A program made the translations under genes and the position numbers. Positions 42,032-49,964 of a stretch of DNA of 64,000 nucleotides are shown one piece after another; the stretch's first letter is position 1, and every line of letters begins with the position of its first letter. Below the pieces are notes generated by a model. That model did not search any database, was not told where the DNA came from, and was given only the letters and a program-made list of their open reading frames with translations. This stretch comes from Parasphingopyxis marina (lineage in GTDB: Bacteria; Pseudomonadota; Alphaproteobacteria; Sphingomonadales; Sphingomonadaceae): contig NZ_JACJVJ010000001.1 of NCBI RefSeq assembly GCF_014237875.1, positions 918,501-982,500 of the forward strand, in the 5' to 3' direction.

Positions 42032-42787
42032 TTGGCCATTGTGCCGCAAGACAATTCCGCGTTCATGCGCGAAGTCGACGAGCAGGTCCGCAAGGACCAG
42101 GCGACCCAGTTCTGGGCGCGCTGGGGCGTGTGGCTCGTCGGGCTGGTTATGGCCGGGCTGATCGCCTTTGGCGGCTGGCTCTACTGGAACCATTCGCAGA
42201 CGGTCGCGGCCGAAAACGAAGTCGAACAGCTTTCGCAGCTCCTTGAAGAGATCAGCAGCGGCAATACGGACAATGCCGATGCCGTGCTGGCAACGCTTGT
42301 CCAGTCGGGGCGCCCCGGCGTGCGCGCGGAAGCGCTGCTGACCCAGGCGGCGCTCGCGCTCCAGGACGGGCGGGACGCCGAAGCGGTGCAGATCTATGCG
42401 ACGCTGGCGGGCGATACCGGCCTGCCGCAGCAGTTTCGCGATCTCGCGCTGATCCGCCAGACGGCGGTCGAGTTCGAAAATATGGAGCCGCAGGCGGTGA
42501 TCGACCGGCTGGCGCATCTCGCGGTGCCCGAGAGCCCGTGGTTCGGCAGCGCCGGCGAATTGACGGCGATCGCGCTGATCAACAAGGGCGAGCGGCAGGC
42601 GGCGGGCGAAATGTTCGCGCAGATTGCCAGCGAGGACAATGCGGGTACGGTCCCAGAAACGCTCCGTATAAGAGCGGTTCAGATGGCCGGTGTATTGGGT
42701 GTCGATGCGGTTCCCGACGAGCCGATCGAAATGCAGCTTCCGCCATCCGCGGCGGCGCAGGCGGCTGCACCCGGTACGGCGCCCTAA
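42032..42787 (+). CDS. Inner-membrane YfgM-like protein with TPR region
   Basis: The 251-residue protein probably starts at TTG 42032, which has GGAGA 6 bp upstream; a later ATG at 42065 is weaker. A transmembrane segment spans residues 31-52, then a periplasmic region of TPR-like helices (LVQSGRPGVRAEALLTQAALALQDGR). YfgM in E. coli is an ancillary SecYEG chaperone that sits upstream of bamB, and the same order is seen here. It is 20 bp from bamB. Confidence 0.8.
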   Translation: MAIVPQDNSAFMREVDEQVRKDQATQFWARWGVWLVGLVMAGLIAFGGWLYWNHSQTVAAENEVEQLSQLLEEISSGNTDNADAVLATLVQSGRPGVRAEALLTQAALALQDGRDAEAVQIYATLAGDTGLPQQFRDLALIRQTAVEFENMEPQAVIDRLAHLAVPESPWFGSAGELTAIALINKGERQAAGEMFAQIASEDNAGTVPETLRIRAVQMAGVLGVDAVPDEPIEMQLPPSAAAQAAAPGTAP

Positions 42788-42807
42788 ACGGTAGAGGATT
42801 GAGTTTC

Positions 42808-44124
42808 ATGAAGCGTATTTTGGTAATTCTCGCCGCGGCCTTGCCGCTTGCCGGTTGCGGCCTGTTCGGGGGCCGTGACGATGCGACGCCGACGATTGGC
42901 AACCGCACCCCGATCCTGGCGGCCGAGAATGAGATCCAGGCCGACCCCCAGATCGCTTCGGTTCCCGTCGTCCTGCCGCCCGCCACCGCCAATGCCGGCT
43001 GGGAACAGCCCGGGGGCAGCGCCAGCAAGGCGCTCGGCCATCTCGCGCTCAGCGCGGCGCCAAGCCGCGCCTGGTCGACCTCGATCGGTTATGGCGGCAG
43101 CGGTCGCGCGCGGCTCGCCGCAGCGCCGGTCGTCAGCGGCGGCCGGGTCTATACCATGGATGCCGAAGCGACCGTGCGCGCCTTCGACGCCGAAACCGGC
43201 TCCGAACTCTGGTCGACGAATTTCGGCACCGAGATCGACGGCGAGCCGGCCCTGTTCGGCGGCGGCGTCAGCGTATCGGGCGACCGGCTCTTCGTGACCA
43301 ACGGCGTGGGCTATGCCGGCGCGCTCAACGCCGCGGACGGCAGCGTCATCTGGAAGGTGCGCCCCGGCGGCCCGCTGCGCGGCGGCCCGACCATCGCCAA
43401 CAACAACGTCTATGTGCTTTCCCAGGACAACCAGATTTTCGCGCTCAATCCGCTGGACGGCGAGCAGCGCTGGACGGTTTCGGGAACGCTCGAAGTCTCC
43501 GGCGTGTTCGGCGTCGCCGCGCCCGCCGCGGCGCAGGGCACGCTCGTCGCCGGTTTCTCCTCGGGCGAGTTGATCGCCTATCGCTATGAGAACGGCCAGA
43601 TCGTCTGGCAGGATTCACTGAATCGCACGAGCATATCGACCTCGGTGTCGACGCTGTCCGATATCGATGCGAGCCCGGTCGTCGCCGACGGCTTCGTCTA
43701 TGCCGTGGGGCAGGGCGGACGCATGGTCGCGCTTCGCCTGATTACCGGTGAGCGTATCTGGGAAGTGAATGCGGGCGGCCTCGCTACGCCGTGGATCGCC
43801 GGCGACTGGATGTTCGCGGTGACCGACGATGCGCGGCTCGTGGCGATCGCCCGCGCCAATGGCCGGGTCCGCTGGATCACGCAGCTGCCGCGCTACCGCG
43901 ACGAGGAAGATCGCAAGGGCCCGATCTTCTGGCGCGGGCCGGTGCTCGCGGGCGGCCAGCTGGTGCTGGTGTCGTCGCGCGGCCATATCGCCTATGTCGA
44001 TCCGGCGCTCGGCACGGTGCGGAGCATGGATAGGGTCGGCGAGGGCTTCGAACTGGCCCCGGTCGTTGCCGGCAACACTCTCTATCTGATCGATAGCGAG
44101 GGCGAACTTAGCGCCTGGCGCTAA
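42808..44124 (+). CDS. bamB: Outer membrane protein assembly factor BamB
   Basis: BamB is an outer-membrane lipoprotein of the BAM complex. The 438-residue protein has a lipobox LAGC (Cys17), followed by a beta-propeller of PQQ-like repeats (for example VYTMDAEATVRAFDAETGSELW and VYVLSQDNQIFALNPLDGEQRW). The downstream neighbour is der, as in E. coli. The open frame extends upstream of ATG 42808 but only this start gives a signal peptide. Confidence 0.94.
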   Translation: MKRILVILAAALPLAGCGLFGGRDDATPTIGNRTPILAAENEIQADPQIASVPVVLPPATANAGWEQPGGSASKALGHLALSAAPSRAWSTSIGYGGSGRARLAAAPVVSGGRVYTMDAEATVRAFDAETGSELWSTNFGTEIDGEPALFGGGVSVSGDRLFVTNGVGYAGALNAADGSVIWKVRPGGPLRGGPTIANNNVYVLSQDNQIFALNPLDGEQRWTVSGTLEVSGVFGVAAPAAAQGTLVAGFSSGELIAYRYENGQIVWQDSLNRTSISTSVSTLSDIDASPVVADGFVYAVGQGGRMVALRLITGERIWEVNAGGLATPWIAGDWMFAVTDDARLVAIARANGRVRWITQLPRYRDEEDRKGPIFWRGPVLAGGQLVLVSSRGHIAYVDPALGTVRSMDRVGEGFELAPVVAGNTLYLIDSEGELSAWR

Positions 44125-44149
44125 CGTCCAAGAGAAAGGCGCAGGAGCC

Positions 44150-45511
44150 ATGGCGCGGCTGCCCGTTATTGCGATTGTCGGCCGCCCGAATGTCGGCAAA
44201 TCGACGCTGTTCAACCGGCTGGTCGGCAAGAAGCTCGCGCTTGTCGATGACATGCCGGGCGTCACCCGCGATCGGCGGGAGGGCGATGCGCATCTTTTCG
44301 GGCTCGATTTCCGCGTCATAGATACCGCCGGCTATGAGGAAGACGATGCCGCGACCCTGCCCGGCCGGATGCGCCAGCAGACCGAGCGCGCGGTCGCCGA
44401 TGCCGATGCCGCGCTGTTCCTGTTCGATGCCCGTGTCGGGCTGACGCCGCTCGACGAGGAAATCGCGCGCTGGCTGCGCGGCACCGATCGGCCGGTCGTG
44501 CTCGTCGGCAACAAGGCCGAAGGCCGCGCCGGCGAGGCGGGGCTCTATGAAAGCTTCAGCCTCGGCCTTGGCGAACCGATAGCGATCAGCGCCGAACATG
44601 GCGAAGGCATGGCCGATCTGTTCGGCGTGCTTCAGCCGCATATCGAGGCGGCGGAAAGCGAAAACCCCGATGACGAAGCGGAGGAGGACGAAAACGGCCC
44701 GCTGAAGCTCGCGATCGTCGGACGGCCCAATGCCGGCAAGTCGACGCTGATCAATGCGATGCTCGGGGACGACCGGCTGATCACCGGGCCCGAGGCGGGG
44801 ATCACGCGGGATTCGATTTCGGTGCCCTGGGAATGGCGGGGGCGGCCGGTCGAACTCATCGATACCGCGGGTATGCGCAAGCGCGCCAAGGTGCAGGACA
44901 AGCTGGAAAAGCTGTCGGTTGCGGACGGTCTGCGCGCGGTGGATTTCGCCGAGGTCGTGGTTATGATGCTCGATGCGACCAAGGGGCTGGAAGCGCAGGA
45001 TCTGAGGATCGCCGACCGCGTGATCGAGGAAGGCCGCGCGCTCGTGATGGCGATCAACAAATGGGACGTGGCGCAGGATCGCAAGGAGCTGTTCGAAGGA
45101 ATCCGCGTCGCGCTGGACGAGGGGCTGGCGCAGATCCGCGGGGTGCCGCTAATCGCGATCTCGGCGATGACGAAAAAGGGCATCGACGAACTGATGGAAA
45201 CCGCGTTCGCGACGCGCGAGGCCTGGTCGCGCCGGGTCACGACCGGGGAGCTCAACCGCTGGTTCCGCGCGGCGATCGAGAAAAACCCGCCGCCCGCGCC
45301 CAAGGGCCGGCGGATCAAGCTCCGCTACGTGACCCAGGCGCGCACCCGCCCGCCCAGTTTCGTGCTGTTCGGCACCCGGGTCGATCAATTGCCCCAGAGC
45401 TATGAGCGCTATCTGCTCAACGGTATCCGCCGCGATCTCGGTTTTGGCGGGGTGCCGGTGCGGCTCACCATGCGCGCCCCGAAAAACCCCTACGACACCC
45501 CGAAGGAATGA
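44150..45511 (+). CDS. der: Ribosome-associated GTPase Der (EngA)
   Basis: Der is a double GTPase needed for 50S maturation. The 453-residue protein has two P-loops, GRPNVGKST (11-19) and GRPNAGKST (about 193-201), each followed by DTAG and NKxD motifs, and a C-terminal KH-like domain. The ATG is preceded by AGGAGCC. It overlaps the tusA-like gene by 4 bp at its stop. Confidence 0.98.
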   Translation: MARLPVIAIVGRPNVGKSTLFNRLVGKKLALVDDMPGVTRDRREGDAHLFGLDFRVIDTAGYEEDDAATLPGRMRQQTERAVADADAALFLFDARVGLTPLDEEIARWLRGTDRPVVLVGNKAEGRAGEAGLYESFSLGLGEPIAISAEHGEGMADLFGVLQPHIEAAESENPDDEAEEDENGPLKLAIVGRPNAGKSTLINAMLGDDRLITGPEAGITRDSISVPWEWRGRPVELIDTAGMRKRAKVQDKLEKLSVADGLRAVDFAEVVVMMLDATKGLEAQDLRIADRVIEEGRALVMAINKWDVAQDRKELFEGIRVALDEGLAQIRGVPLIAISAMTKKGIDELMETAFATREAWSRRVTTGELNRWFRAAIEKNPPPAPKGRRIKLRYVTQARTRPPSFVLFGTRVDQLPQSYERYLLNGIRRDLGFGGVPVRLTMRAPKNPYDTPKE

Positions 45512-45723
45512 GCGGGGCGGGCGTCGATATCGATGCGCGCGGTCTCAAATGTCCGTGGCCCGCGCTCAGGCTCGCGCGCACGATGCGAACGGCCGAGAGC
45601 GCGGTAATCGTCGCCGACGATCCGCTCGCTCCCCGCGAGATCGCCGCGCTGGCCGCAGAACGGGGCTGGACGGTCGGGCCCTGCGCCACCGCGATCGGGC
45701 CGGGTTGGCGGGTTTTTCGCTAG
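45508..45723 (+). CDS. TusA-like sulfur carrier protein
   Basis: The 71-residue protein has the TusA/SirA/YeeD signature CPxP (KCPWPALRL near residue 14) with the sulfur-carrying cysteine, and a conserved C-terminal GWRVF. These proteins pass persulfide sulfur in tRNA thiolation or cofactor synthesis. Its start ATGA overlaps the der stop, so it is translationally coupled. TusA relatives differ in partners, so tusA is not asserted. Confidence 0.85.
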   Translation: MSGAGVDIDARGLKCPWPALRLARTMRTAESAVIVADDPLAPREIAALAAERGWTVGPCATAIGPGWRVFR

Positions 45724-45747
45724 CCGGCCTTCGCCGTCCCTTTCCAG

Positions 45748-45762
45748 TAAACGCATTGTTAA
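45748..45762. promoter_or_regulatory. Near-consensus CtrA-type box ahead of the Hpt gene
   Basis: TAAA (45748-45751), seven bases, then TTAA (45759-45762) differs from the alphaproteobacterial CtrA consensus TTAA-N7-TTAA in one position. It lies 51 bp before the Hpt start. Occupancy is inferred. Confidence 0.35.
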
Positions 45763-45812
45763 CGCTCATTGGCTAGTGAGTGATCTGGGTTTTCGCTGAA
45801 AGGGAGCGGTTT

Positions 45813-46253
45813 GTGTCGTTCCAAGAACAAGAACTGATCGACTGGGATGAATTTAACGCCGTGCGCGAGCAGCTCGGCGCCAATTTCGCGAAAATTATCC
45901 TGTATTTCCGCGAAGATGGTATCAAGTCCGTCGAGGCTATCGAACAGGCTATGCAGGCCAAGATCAGCGTTGCTCTGGTCGTTCCCGCGCATACGCTGAA
46001 GGGCGAATCGCTGCAGTTCGGCGCGACGCCGCTGAGCGCGCTCGCCGAAAAAATCGAAATGACGGCGCGTCACCTGGTCGAGATCCAGCAGACGCCGGAA
46101 CAGCTTATCCCGGAAGCGGCACAGCTCCGCCCGATGTTCGAAGCGACGCTCGATGCGCTGGAACGCGCGACCAATCCGCTGGTCCAACGCCGCAGCGAAG
46201 GCGGCGGTTTCGGCGCCAAGGGTGCCACCAACCAGAAGTTCGGCCGCCTCTAG
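45813..46253 (+). CDS. Hpt-domain phosphotransfer protein
   Basis: From GTG 45813 (preceded by AGGGAG) the protein has 146 residues: one Hpt domain with the phosphoacceptor His in PAHTLKGES, at about residue 60, on a helix bundle. Such proteins shuttle phosphate between a hybrid histidine kinase and a response regulator. There is no adjacent kinase or regulator, so partners are elsewhere. It resembles the small Hpt proteins of alphaproteobacteria such as those around the cell cycle or general stress networks; which one is unknown. A GTG at 45780 is an alternative but poorer start. Confidence 0.75.
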   Translation: MSFQEQELIDWDEFNAVREQLGANFAKIILYFREDGIKSVEAIEQAMQAKISVALVVPAHTLKGESLQFGATPLSALAEKIEMTARHLVEIQQTPEQLIPEAAQLRPMFEATLDALERATNPLVQRRSEGGGFGAKGATNQKFGRL

Positions 46254-46280
46254 GCAAGGGCCGTACCCAGTTCGAAAAAT

Positions 46281-46760
46281 CTAGCCTTCGGCCGGTTCCG
46301 ACTGGAGCTGGCAGTAATTTTCGATGCCCATGCGCTCGATCATGTCGAACTGTTCTTCCAGCGTATCGACATGCTCTTCCTCGCTTTCGAGGATCTCGGA
46401 AAACAGATCGCGGCTCACATAGTCGCGCACCTTTTCGCAATGCTCGATCGCGTCGCGCAGCATGGGAAGGGCTTCTTCCTCCAGCTCCAGGTCCGCCTTC
46501 AGGACTTCCTCGACCGTTTCGCCGATGCGCAGCCGGCCGAGCAGCTGGAAATTGGGTAGCCCGTCGAGGAACAGGATGCGTTCGGCGAGCTTGTCGGCAT
46601 GTTTCATCTCGTCGATCGATTCTTCGTACTCGAACTTGGCGAGCTTCTTGATGCCCCAATTGTTGAGCATCCGATAATGCAGGAAATACTGGTTGATCGC
46701 GGTCAGCTCGTTCTTGAGCGCCTCGTTCAGAAATTCGAGAACCTTCTCGTCGCCCTTCAT
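46281..46760 (-). CDS. bfr: Bacterioferritin
   Basis: Bfr stores iron in a 24-subunit heme-containing shell. The 159-residue protein has all ferroxidase ligands (Glu18, Glu51, His54, Glu94, Glu127, His130) and the heme-binding Met52, in the same numbering as E. coli Bfr. AAAGGAG precedes the ATG at 46760. It is 98 bp downstream of bfd on the same strand, so release and storage genes are linked. A Fur-like dyad upstream of bfd may regulate both. Confidence 0.97.
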   Translation of the reverse strand: MKGDEKVLEFLNEALKNELTAINQYFLHYRMLNNWGIKKLAKFEYEESIDEMKHADKLAERILFLDGLPNFQLLGRLRIGETVEEVLKADLELEEEALPMLRDAIEHCEKVRDYVSRDLFSEILESEEEHVDTLEEQFDMIERMGIENYCQLQSEPAEG

Positions 46761-46858
46761 GCCGCGTCTCCTTTGTCAGCCACGCGCACTATAGCGCAGT
46801 GACAGGAGTCGGGAAAGGCCGAAACCCGCAGTTTTCCTATGGTTTTAGGGTGTTCCTG

Positions 46859-47029
46859 CTACGCAGTTGCAGTTTCGGACTGGATGATCTGACGTGCGAA
46901 CGAGACGCATTGACCGCAACGCGCCTTGCACCCCATCTTGGCATAGGCCGAGGACGGGGTCTGCGCGCCCTTGTGGACGGCGGCGCGAATATCTTTTTCG
47001 CGAATCGCATTGCAGATGCAGACAACCAT
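46859..47029 (-). CDS. bfd: Bacterioferritin-associated ferredoxin
   Basis: Reading leftwards from ATG 47029 gives 56 residues, MVVCICNAIREKDIRAAVHK to QSETATA. Cysteines 4 and 6 (CIC) and 38 and 41 (CGQC) have the C-x-C-x31-C-x2-C spacing of the BFD [2Fe-2S] fold. Bfd reduces Fe(III) in bacterioferritin so that iron can be released, and it is followed by bfr. No strong ribosome binding site is visible. A 23-bp dyad lies 15 bp upstream. It is easy to miss because of its size. Confidence 0.9.
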   Translation of the reverse strand: MVVCICNAIREKDIRAAVHKGAQTPSSAYAKMGCKARCGQCVSFARQIIQSETATA

Positions 47030-47044
47030 GTGCCGTAAATAGGG

Positions 47045-47067
47045 CTATTGAGACTAAGTCGCAATAG
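47045..47067. promoter_or_regulatory. Fur-box-like dyad upstream of bfd
   Basis: CTATTG (47045-47050) and CAATAG (47062-47067) flank GACT-a-AGTC, so 22 of the 23 positions are symmetric apart from one pair around the centre. The inner part, TGAGACT-A-AGTCGCA, resembles the 7-1-7 Fur box TGAGAAT-x-ATTCGCA. It is placed immediately upstream of bfd. Control by an iron regulator is inferred from position and form. Confidence 0.5.
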
Positions 47068-47079
47068 GAACTGTTCGGG

Positions 47080-48339
47080 TCATCGATTTTTTCGTATCGG
47101 CTGCAACTGCCGCCGCGCGAGGCTGCGCCACAGCCATTCGAGCGGCCCGTAGCGGAAATGGTCGAGCCAGGGCTTCGACCAAAGCAGGATCGCGGCCCAG
47201 ACGCCGAGCACGACCAGGTAGAGCGGCGCGCGGCCGAGTTCGCCGTAAAGGCCCAGGCCATAGCCGTAGAAGATCGTCGTACAGATCAGGCTGGTGCCAA
47301 GATAGTTGGTGAAGGCGGCGCGCCCGGCGGCGGCGATCCGCGCCATCAGTGCGCTCTCCTGCGCGCTCTTCACCCAATAGAGGATTAGCGCGGCATGGGC
47401 GGCAATCAGCGGCGGGTTGGCGATCACCTGCAGGGTGGAATCGTAAAAGAAGATCGCGACCGGATCGAAACCGGCGCGCATCAACAGCAACGCCAGCCCG
47501 ATTTGCAGGGGCAGGCCGATCAGATAGCCGATCCGCGCGATCCGGGCATAGGCGGCCGCGCGCCATTCGCCGGTCAGGAAACCGCTTTTCAGCCCCGCCA
47601 TGCCGGCGAGCATCAGCCCCAGCGTTTCGGGCGCGGCAAAGCCGTTGGCGGCGATCGGTTGCCAGAAATCGGGCCCGGTCCGCTCGGCGAGGATACCGAG
47701 ATAGCCGCCCTGAAATAGCGCCAGTTCACGCGCGAGCTCGACCGGCGGCAGCGGGCCGATGGCTTCGGCGATCGATGTCCATGCCGCGATCGTATCGGCC
47801 TCGGCGCCCGGGGCGGCAGCGGCCCGGGCCAGCGTCCAGATGCTGTGCGTCGCCACGCCCACCAGCGCCGCCTGGGCGCCGATCAGCACAAGGCCGAGCG
47901 TGAGCAGCTTGTGCGTTTCCATGTTGCGGAACAGGAAGGCAATCATGCCGACCACCGCATAGAGCATCAGGATGTCGCCGAACCAGATCCCATAGGCATG
48001 GATCACGCCGAAGAAGAGCAGCCAGCTCATCCGCTGATAATGGGTAAGGACGGGGCTTTCGCCCCGGGCCTCGGCGCGCTGCACAACGAGCAGCATGGAG
48101 GCGCCGAACAGCAGCGAGAAAAGCCCGCGCATCTTGCCGTCGGCGAGCACGAAATTGGTCGCCCAGACGGCAAGGTCGGCGGGTCCGGGATCGCCATAGG
48201 CGAGCGGGTTCATATAGGCCTGGAAGGGCATGGCGAAGGCAACGATGTTCATCAGCAGGATGCCCATCACGGCGATACCGCGGATGACGTCGAGGCTTAG
48301 ATGACGGCTGTCGATCAGCGCGGACCGCGTATCGGTCAT
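47080..48339 (-). CDS. DUF418 family membrane protein
   Basis: From ATG 48339, which has AAGGAGG 4 bp upstream, the protein has 419 residues with about eight to ten hydrophobic helices and the DUF418 pattern: SLDVIRGIAVMGILLMNIVAF, GKMRGLFSLLFGASMLLV and a C-terminal GRAAFTNYLGTSLICTTIFYG. DUF418 members (YeiB-like) are of unknown function, possibly small-molecule transporters or acyltransferase relatives. It lies between the nitroreductase gene and bfd on the same strand. Confidence 0.88.
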   Translation of the reverse strand: MTDTRSALIDSRHLSLDVIRGIAVMGILLMNIVAFAMPFQAYMNPLAYGDPGPADLAVWATNFVLADGKMRGLFSLLFGASMLLVVQRAEARGESPVLTHYQRMSWLLFFGVIHAYGIWFGDILMLYAVVGMIAFLFRNMETHKLLTLGLVLIGAQAALVGVATHSIWTLARAAAAPGAEADTIAAWTSIAEAIGPLPPVELARELALFQGGYLGILAERTGPDFWQPIAANGFAAPETLGLMLAGMAGLKSGFLTGEWRAAAYARIARIGYLIGLPLQIGLALLLMRAGFDPVAIFFYDSTLQVIANPPLIAAHAALILYWVKSAQESALMARIAAAGRAAFTNYLGTSLICTTIFYGYGLGLYGELGRAPLYLVVLGVWAAILLWSKPWLDHFRYGPLEWLWRSLARRQLQPIRKNR

Positions 48340-48368
48340 AGTGCCTCCTTCGCTGGCGGAGCGAACAG

Positions 48369-49043
48369 CTAGAGCCAGCTCGCAATCGCGTCGAGCGGTT
48401 TCTTGCTCAGCGCGTGGACGGGCACCCTGGCCTCCGTCGCGGCCTTTCCCGCGACGATGATCATCACCGGCTTCTCGGCCGCCGGCCGTTCGCAAACCTC
48501 GTTCAGGAATTTCATCGGATTGGGCGTGTGGGTCAGCGTCGCAAGGCCCGCATCGTGGAGCGCCGCGATCAGGAAGCCGCAGGCGATGCCGACCGATTCG
48601 GTAACATAATAATTCTGCTTGTCGTCCCCGGGATTGGGACCGCCGCGCCGCTGCGCGAAGACGGTGATCAGCCAGGGCGCGGTTTCCAGATAGGGCTTCA
48701 CCTCGTCGGTACCGAGCGGGCCGAGCGCTTCCAGCCACTCGGCGCTCGCCTTGCCGGCGTAAAATTCGCGCTCCTCGGTTTCGGCCGCTTCGCGGATCGC
48801 CGCCTTCTTCTCGGGCGAGGAGACGACCGCGAAATGCCAAGGCTGGTGATTGGCGCCGCTCGGCGCCGAACCCGCCGCAAGGATCGCCTGTTCGATCACT
48901 GCGCGGGGCACCGGCGCGGCGCTGAAATCACGGCATGTGCGACGGGTTTTGAGATGCTCGTAAAATGCCTCGGCGCGCGCGATGCGCTCGGCGTCGGAAT
49001 AGTCGGGAAGTACGGCATAGGGGAGGGTGGCGGGATCGGTCAT
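48369..49043 (-). CDS. Nitroreductase family flavoprotein
   Basis: The protein (224 residues from ATG 49043) has the nitroreductase fold: LKTRRTCRDFSAAPVP near the N-terminus binds FMN phosphate, GSAPSGANHQPWHFAVV and the C-terminal LTHTPNPMKFLNEV continue the match to the iodotyrosine-deiodinase/BluB-like group. NAD(P)H-dependent reduction of quinones or nitro compounds is the family activity. Alternative in-frame starts at 49061 and 49076 exist; none has a perfect ribosome binding site. It diverges from coq4 across a palindrome at 49096-49109. Confidence 0.85.
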   Translation of the reverse strand: MTDPATLPYAVLPDYSDAERIARAEAFYEHLKTRRTCRDFSAAPVPRAVIEQAILAAGSAPSGANHQPWHFAVVSSPEKKAAIREAAETEEREFYAGKASAEWLEALGPLGTDEVKPYLETAPWLITVFAQRRGGPNPGDDKQNYYVTESVGIACGFLIAALHDAGLATLTHTPNPMKFLNEVCERPAAEKPVMIIVAGKAATEARVPVHALSKKPLDAIASWL

Positions 49044-49095
49044 GGCCTCGCTTAGCGCCATGGCCGCATCAGGCAAAGGGTTGACGCTCCACTAT

Positions 49096-49109
49096 TGACA
49101 TTAATGTCA
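49096..49109. promoter_or_regulatory. Perfect palindrome TGACATTAATGTCA between nitroreductase and coq4
   Basis: The 14-bp palindrome at 49096-49109 lies 53 bp before the nitroreductase start and 21 bp before coq4. The left half (TTGACA at 49095-49100) also looks like a -35 element for coq4. Form and position fit a TetR-type or other dimeric regulator; no such gene is adjacent. Confidence 0.5.
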
Positions 49110-49129
49110 GTAATAGGCATTTGGCGCCC

Positions 49130-49921
49130 ATGGACATGCAGCATGACTTTGTCGCCATGCCGGTGCCGGTGCATCCGGACCGGCCGACGCCGAAATTCCG
49201 GCCGCTATTGGCGCTCAAGCATTTCCGCGCGCTCATCAAGGACAAGGAAAACACCGAGCATGTTTTCCATATCTTCGAAGCCTTGCCCCGCAAGAGCTTC
49301 CGCGACGATGCCCGCGCCTTCGGCGAAAGCGAACAGGGCCGCGCCGTTTTCGTGCAAGAACGCTATCTGCCGGACCTGCTCGACGATCATGAACGGCTGC
49401 GGGCGATGCCAAAGGGCAGCGTCGCCCATGCCTATTGCGATTTCATGGAACGCGAAGGGCTGAGCGCGGCCGGGCTGGTCGCCGAGGCGATGAAATTCAA
49501 CGCCGATCGGCATGACGACATGATCGAATGGTATGGCGCGCGCAATCGCGACACCCACGATCTCCTCCATGTCCTTACCGGTTATGGCCGCGATCCGCTC
49601 GGCGAACAGTGCGTTCTCGCCTTCACCTATGGCCAGGACCCGTCACTGGGGCATCTGTTCATCGGCTATGCGGGCGGACTCAACGTCAAACATACGACGA
49701 AGACCAGGGCGCCGATCCTGCGCGCGATTACCGAGGCCAAGCGCCTCGGCAAGGCTTGCCCGCGGATCAGCGAGGAATCGATCACCGACCTGCTCGCCCA
49801 GCCGCTTGAGGATGTGCGCAAGCGGTTCAACATCGGAGAGCCGCGCCTGTATCGGGAGGCGCACCGCATCCTGCGCGAAGAAGGCCATGATCCCCATGGA
49901 GTCATGGAAAAGGCCGCCTAG
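49130..49921 (+). CDS. coq4: Coq4 family protein (ubiquinone synthesis)
   Basis: The 263-residue protein has the Coq4 metal signature HDLLHVLTGYGRDPLGE, matching His-Asp-x2-His-x11-Glu, in a helical bundle. Coq4 is needed for ubiquinone synthesis, where it is linked to the C1 decarboxylation/hydroxylation step in recent studies of eukaryotes and bacteria. The start ATG 49130 is preceded by no strong ribosome binding site. It diverges from the nitroreductase gene and converges on purL. Confidence 0.85.
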   Translation: MDMQHDFVAMPVPVHPDRPTPKFRPLLALKHFRALIKDKENTEHVFHIFEALPRKSFRDDARAFGESEQGRAVFVQERYLPDLLDDHERLRAMPKGSVAHAYCDFMEREGLSAAGLVAEAMKFNADRHDDMIEWYGARNRDTHDLLHVLTGYGRDPLGEQCVLAFTYGQDPSLGHLFIGYAGGLNVKHTTKTRAPILRAITEAKRLGKACPRISEESITDLLAQPLEDVRKRFNIGEPRLYREAHRILREEGHDPHGVMEKAA

Positions 49922-49939
49922 GCGGTAGAAGCGGCGTTT

Positions 49940-49956
49940 CCCCGCGCAGCGCGGGG
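49940..49956. terminator. Hairpin between convergent coq4 and purL
   Basis: CCCCGCGC (49940-49947) and GCGCGGGG (49949-49956) form an 8-bp perfect stem with a 1-nt centre. It lies exactly between the two stop codons. There is no long T-run, so it is a weak or shared terminator or mRNA 3' hairpin. Confidence 0.4.
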
Positions 49957-49964
49957 AGCCGGAA

